From Streptomyces sp. STR69 (lineage in GTDB: Bacteria; Actinomycetota; Actinomycetes; Streptomycetales; Streptomycetaceae): a stretch of DNA of 64,000 nt. The position numbers were made by a program, and so were the translations under genes. This document shows positions 60,817 through 64,000 of this stretch, one piece after another; within the stretch, counting starts at the first letter, position 1, and every line of letters begins with the position of its first letter. The notes below the pieces were generated by a model, which saw only the letters and a program-made list of their open reading frames with translations, did no database searches and was not told where the DNA came from. The stretch lies in contig NZ_JALJRY010000033.1 in the NCBI RefSeq assembly GCF_024519455.1, forward strand, positions 1 to 64,000. The letters are read 5' to 3'.

Positions 60817-62703
60817 ATGCCCGAATCGGGCCCGGATCCAAGGTCTCTCGCAGAACTACGGGATGCGATGTCTGTCAGGATAGATGGGGAATTGTCGGGT
60901 GGGGTTCCGAGCCGGTCAGGCCGGGTCCGGCGCATAGTCCGAGGTCCGCGCCCCGAGGTCGTTCCCACGCTCGTCGCCAGGGCCTGCGCCCTTGTCGGCC
61001 TGCTGGACATCGCCGCGGGGGTGTTCCCGCGCTTCCGGCACAGCCGTATGCACACCATGGCGGAGGTGCTGCCGGGTGCGCTCGGCCCCTTCGCCGCGGC
61101 GCTCTCGCTCAGCGTCGGTGTACTGCTGCTGCTCCTCGCGCACGGGCTCAGGCGGCGCAAGCGCCGGGCCTGGCGTGCCGCGGTGGCATTGCTGCCGGCG
61201 GGCGCGGTGGCGCAGTTCGCGTACCGGCACTCGGTCATAGGAGTCGTGATCTCGGCCGCGCTGCTGGCGCCGCTGCTGATGCACCGCGACGAGTTCCGCG
61301 CGCTGCCCGACCCGCGCAGCAGGTGGCGTGCGCTCGCCAACTTCGTGCTCATGGGCGCCGGTTCCCTGGTTCTCGGACTGGTCATCGTCAGCGTCCACTC
61401 CAAGCGCATGGTCGGCGACCCGAGCCTGGCCGACCGGATCAGTCACGTCCTGTACGGCCTGTTCGGCTTCGAGGGCCCGGTCGACTACGTAGGGGCCACC
61501 TCCTGGACGGTCGCCTTCTCGCTGGGCGCGCTCGGCCTGCTCACCGCCGTGACGACGATCTACCTCGCCTTCCGGCCCGAACACCCGGCCGCGCGGCTCA
61601 CCCCGGAGGACGAGACGCATCTGCGCGCCCTCCTGGAGAAGCACGGCCGCCGCGACTCGCTCGGCCACTTCGCGCTCCGTCGCGACAAGGCCGTCGTCTT
61701 CTCGCCCAGCGGCAAGGCGGCGGTGACGTACCGCGTCGTGTCCGGGGTGATGCTCGCCAGTGGTGACCCCATCGGTGACGTGGAGGCCTGGCCGGGTGCC
61801 ATCGAGCGGTTCATGGACGAGGCGAAGGCCCACTCCTGGACGCCGGCCGTCATGGGCTGCTCCGAGACCGGCGGCGAGGTGTGGACCCGCGAGACCGGCC
61901 TCGACGCCCTCGAACTCGGCGACGAGGCGGTGGTGGACGTAGCGGATTTCTCGCTCGCCGGGCGCGCGATGCGCAACGTGCGCCAAATGGTGAAGCGCAT
62001 CGAGCGGGCCGGCTACGAAACCCGGGTACGGCGTGTACGTGACCTCGGCGAGGGCGAGCTGGAGCGGATCCGGCTCGCCGCGGAAGCCTGGCGCGGCACC
62101 GACACCGAACGCGGCTTCTCCATGGCGCTCGGCCGCATCGGCGACCCCGCCGACGGCGACTGCTTCATCGCGACCGCCCACAAGGCCGACGAACAGCCGG
62201 GCGAGTACGGCGACCTGAAGGCGATCCTGCACTTCGTGCCCTGGGGCACCGACGGCATGTCCCTGGACCTGATGCGCCGCGACCGCGCGGCCGACCCGGG
62301 GATGAACGAACTGCTGATCGTCGCCTCCCTCCAGGCGGCGCCCAAGCTCGGCATCACGCGCGTGTCGCTCAACTTCGCGATGTTCCGCGCGGCCCTCGCC
62401 CGCGGCGAGAAGATCGGCGCGGGCCCGGTGCTGCGCGCCTGGCGCGGGCTGCTGGTCTTCCTGTCGCGCTGGTTCCAGATCGAGTCCCTGTACAAGTTCA
62501 ACGCCAAGTTCCAGCCCCGCTGGGAGCCGCGCTTCGTCGTCTACCGCGCCTCAGGCGACCTCCCCCGCATCGGCTTCGCCGCGATGCAGGCCGAGGGCTT
62601 CGTCAACCTCGCCCTCCCCCTGCCCCGCTTCCTCCGCCGCCGTACGGCCATGGCTCCGGCCTGCGCCCACGGTCTCGCGGAACGGGATGTGCGGGCCGCT
62701 TGA
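60817..62703 (+). CDS. MprF/LysX-like phosphatidylglycerol aminoacyltransferase
   Basis: A 628-aa integral membrane protein: about six N-terminal membrane helices (to about residue 250) and a C-terminal DUF2156/LPG-synthase GNAT-like domain (LALRRDKAVVF-like start, SYR/TYRVVSGVMLASGDPIGD and the final RWEPRFVVYR). It transfers an amino acid, usually lysine, from tRNA to phosphatidylglycerol, lowering surface negative charge and giving resistance to cationic peptides. No lysyl-tRNA synthetase domain is fused. Start 60817 is uncertain; ATG 60868 is an alternative, neither having a good ribosome site. Confidence 0.88.
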   Translation: MPESGPDPRSLAELRDAMSVRIDGELSGGVPSRSGRVRRIVRGPRPEVVPTLVARACALVGLLDIAAGVFPRFRHSRMHTMAEVLPGALGPFAAALSLSVGVLLLLLAHGLRRRKRRAWRAAVALLPAGAVAQFAYRHSVIGVVISAALLAPLLMHRDEFRALPDPRSRWRALANFVLMGAGSLVLGLVIVSVHSKRMVGDPSLADRISHVLYGLFGFEGPVDYVGATSWTVAFSLGALGLLTAVTTIYLAFRPEHPAARLTPEDETHLRALLEKHGRRDSLGHFALRRDKAVVFSPSGKAAVTYRVVSGVMLASGDPIGDVEAWPGAIERFMDEAKAHSWTPAVMGCSETGGEVWTRETGLDALELGDEAVVDVADFSLAGRAMRNVRQMVKRIERAGYETRVRRVRDLGEGELERIRLAAEAWRGTDTERGFSMALGRIGDPADGDCFIATAHKADEQPGEYGDLKAILHFVPWGTDGMSLDLMRRDRAADPGMNELLIVASLQAAPKLGITRVSLNFAMFRAALARGEKIGAGPVLRAWRGLLVFLSRWFQIESLYKFNAKFQPRWEPRFVVYRASGDLPRIGFAAMQAEGFVNLALPLPRFLRRRTAMAPACAHGLAERDVRAA

Positions 62704-62709
62704 CCGATC

Positions 62710-62767
62710 GGGCCGGTCCGGGCGAGCACCCCGCCTCCGGGCGGGGCGCGACCGCCCGGACCGGCCC
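62710..62767 (+). terminator. Terminator after the MprF-like gene
   Basis: GGGCCGGTCCGGGCG (62710-62724) pairs perfectly with CGCCCGGACCGGCCC (62753-62767), with an inner CCCCGCC/GGCGGGG stem. It lies 7 bp past the stop codon and before folP. Confidence 0.88.
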
Positions 62768-62822
62768 CTTCGCGTTCGGCCCACAGGACCGTCACCCCTC
62801 CCCCAAGGCCTACGCTGAACGC

Positions 62823-63731
62823 ATGAGCAAGCAGAGCGGGCGCGGGCGCGTCGCGGGCCTCCCGGAATGGGACCGGTGCGCGGTCATGGGGGTCGTGAAC
62901 GTCACCCCTGATTCCTTCTCCGACGGCGGTCGCTTCTTCGACACCACGGCAGCGGTCAAGCGCGGCCTCGGCCTGGTCACCGAGGGCGCCGACCTCGTGG
63001 ACGTCGGCGGGGAGTCCACCCGCCCCGGCGCCACCCGCGTCGACGAGGCCGAAGAACTCAAGCGCGTCATCCCCGTGGTGCGGGGCCTCGCCTCCGAGGG
63101 CGTCACCGTCTCCGTCGACACCATGCGCGCCTCCGTCGCCGAACAGGCCCTCACCGCCGGCGCCGTCCTCGTCAACGACGTGAGCGGCGGTCTCGCCGAC
63201 CCCGCGATGATCCCGGTCGTCGCCGCTTCGGGCGCCCCCTTCGTCGTCATGCACTGGCGCGGCTTCCTGGAGGGCGGCAACGTCAGGGGCGTCTACGACG
63301 ACGTCGTCACCGAAGTCGTCGACGAACTGCACGCGCGCGTGGAGGCCGTTCTCGCCGGAGGCATCGCCCCCGACCGTGTCGTCGTCGACCCGGGCCTCGG
63401 CTTCTCCAAGGACGCCGAACACGACCTCGTCCTCCTCGCCCACCTCGACCGGCTGCTCGCCCTCGGCCACCCCCTGCTCGTCGCCGCCTCCCGCAAGCGG
63501 TTCCTCGGCCATGTCCTCGCCGGCCCCGAGGGAGCGCCCCCGCCCGCGCGCGAGCGCGACGCCGCCACCGCCGCCGTCTCCGCGCTCGCGGCGCACGCCG
63601 GCGCATGGGCGGTGCGCGTCCACGAGGTGCACGCCACTGCGGACGCCGTACGCGTCGCACGCGCCGTCGAGGGAGCGCGCGCCCTCGGCGCCCGCACGGC
63701 TTCGCGCATCAGCTCCGAGGGAGCCCGGTGA
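62823..63731 (+). CDS. folP: Dihydropteroate synthase
   Basis: Condenses 6-hydroxymethyl-dihydropterin pyrophosphate with p-aminobenzoate in folate synthesis; the sulfonamide target (302 aa). The pterin and phosphate blocks MGVVNVTPDSFSDGG, DVGGESTRPG, LVNDVSGG and DPGLGFSKDAEH are complete, and VAASRKRFLG carries the Lys-Arg anion site. ATG 62823. The following gene overlaps by GTGA. Some genomes have two FolP paralogues, so a secondary role cannot be excluded. Confidence 0.95.
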   Translation: MSKQSGRGRVAGLPEWDRCAVMGVVNVTPDSFSDGGRFFDTTAAVKRGLGLVTEGADLVDVGGESTRPGATRVDEAEELKRVIPVVRGLASEGVTVSVDTMRASVAEQALTAGAVLVNDVSGGLADPAMIPVVAASGAPFVVMHWRGFLEGGNVRGVYDDVVTEVVDELHARVEAVLAGGIAPDRVVVDPGLGFSKDAEHDLVLLAHLDRLLALGHPLLVAASRKRFLGHVLAGPEGAPPPARERDAATAAVSALAAHAGAWAVRVHEVHATADAVRVARAVEGARALGARTASRISSEGAR

Positions 63732-64000
63732 GCGCCCCCCACACCGACGTCGAACAGGTCGAACTCGCCAACACGGCGTTCTACGAGACCCTGGAGCGCG
63801 GCGACTTCGACGAGTTGTCCGACCTCTGGCTCACCCCGGCCGACCTGGGCGTCGACGAGGAGTACCACGACCCCGCGGACACCGGCGTGATCTCCTGCGT
63901 GCACCCGGGCTGGCCGGTGCTCACCGGACGCGGCGAGGTCCTGCGGTCGTACGCGCTGATCATGGCGAACACCGAGTACATCCAGTTCTTCCTGACCGAC
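63728..64000 (+). CDS. NTF2-like (SnoaL/DUF4440) protein, cut by the window edge
   Basis: First 91 codons of a small protein from GTG 63728, overlapping the folP stop by GTGA. The sequence (VELANTAFYETLERGDFDEL, then LTGRGEVLRSYALIMANTEYIQ) follows the cone-shaped NTF2/SnoaL-like pattern. Translationally coupled to folP, so it probably works in folate metabolism or its control, or rides on the same transcript. The C-terminal half is outside the window. Confidence 0.8.
   Translation, partial: MSAPHTDVEQVELANTAFYETLERGDFDELSDLWLTPADLGVDEEYHDPADTGVISCVHPGWPVLTGRGEVLRSYALIMANTEYIQFFLTD

Noticed and set aside
60817..62703. Lysyl-tRNA synthetase (LysX fusion)
   Set aside because: The protein has membrane helices and the aminoacyltransferase domain only; class II synthetase motifs are absent.

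Overview
The window is about 64 kb of high-GC actinobacterial chromosome, almost certainly Streptomyces. Codon third positions are strongly G/C, GTG starts are common, and neighbouring genes are often coupled by 4-bp ATGA/GTGA overlaps. Marker genes include Lsr2, the sigE-cseABC cell-envelope stress operon, ClpC, DisA and an auxiliary tryptophanyl-tRNA synthetase. From memory (not searched), the gene order resembles the Streptomyces coelicolor chromosome around SCO3334 to SCO3398. I see no phage, plasmid, CRISPR array or biosynthetic gene cluster. Apart from one small inverted-repeat element, the window looks like core chromosome.

Left part (1-16 kb). The leader and a promoter of an rRNA operon point left off the edge. 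Diverging from it is trpS, preceded by a complete Trp attenuator: a leader peptide with two adjacent Trp codons followed by mutually exclusive hairpins. Then come a 240-bp MITE-like element that touches the proC stop codon, proC, an ABC-2 exporter operon with an apparently leaderless start under a palindrome, a SulP transporter, 640 bp of degenerate short repeats, a methyltransferase, a small membrane protein, two tandem SH3 proteins, a Ser/Thr kinase with a PQQ sensor, a 40-bp tandem repeat, ilvD, a TetR regulator and a sugar-isomerase-like gene, and 800 bp of repetitive DNA.

Middle (16-40 kb). This holds a Ppx/GppA phosphatase, a cysteine-rich protein, a sigma-like/zinc-finger/TM/BACON fusion, radA-disA, a membrane protein, mutY, sigE-cseA-cseB-cseC, an AraC-glyoxalase-methyltransferase operon, a DHA2 efflux pump with a divergent TetR under a 23-bp inverted repeat, an M23 peptidase, a HAD acid phosphatase, a NACHT-LRR (NLR-like) ATPase and clpC.

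Right part (40-64 kb). After lsr2, an N-acetyltransferase and a BlaI regulator comes a cofactor operon (DUF2520-type Rossmann protein, panC, nadB, nadC, coaX) joining pantothenate/CoA and NAD synthesis. It is followed by a threonine-aldolase-like enzyme, an ArsR-type regulator, a two-component system with four 12-bp repeats between its genes, a MidA/NDUFAF7-type methyltransferase beside an orphan NuoD paralogue, two bPH2 membrane proteins, a coiled-coil membrane protein, an esterase, an MprF/LysX-like lipid aminoacyltransferase behind a sigma-E-type promoter, folP and a truncated NTF2-like gene.

Several systems appear linked. sigE-cseABC senses envelope stress, and the MprF-like gene carries a matching ECF promoter. 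The NDUFAF7-like methyltransferase sits next to a NuoD whose target-equivalent arginine is kept but whose quinone tyrosine is replaced by tryptophan. The least-described items are the NACHT-LRR protein, the sigma/BACON fusion, the NuoD2-methyltransferase pair and the non-coding repeat arrays.
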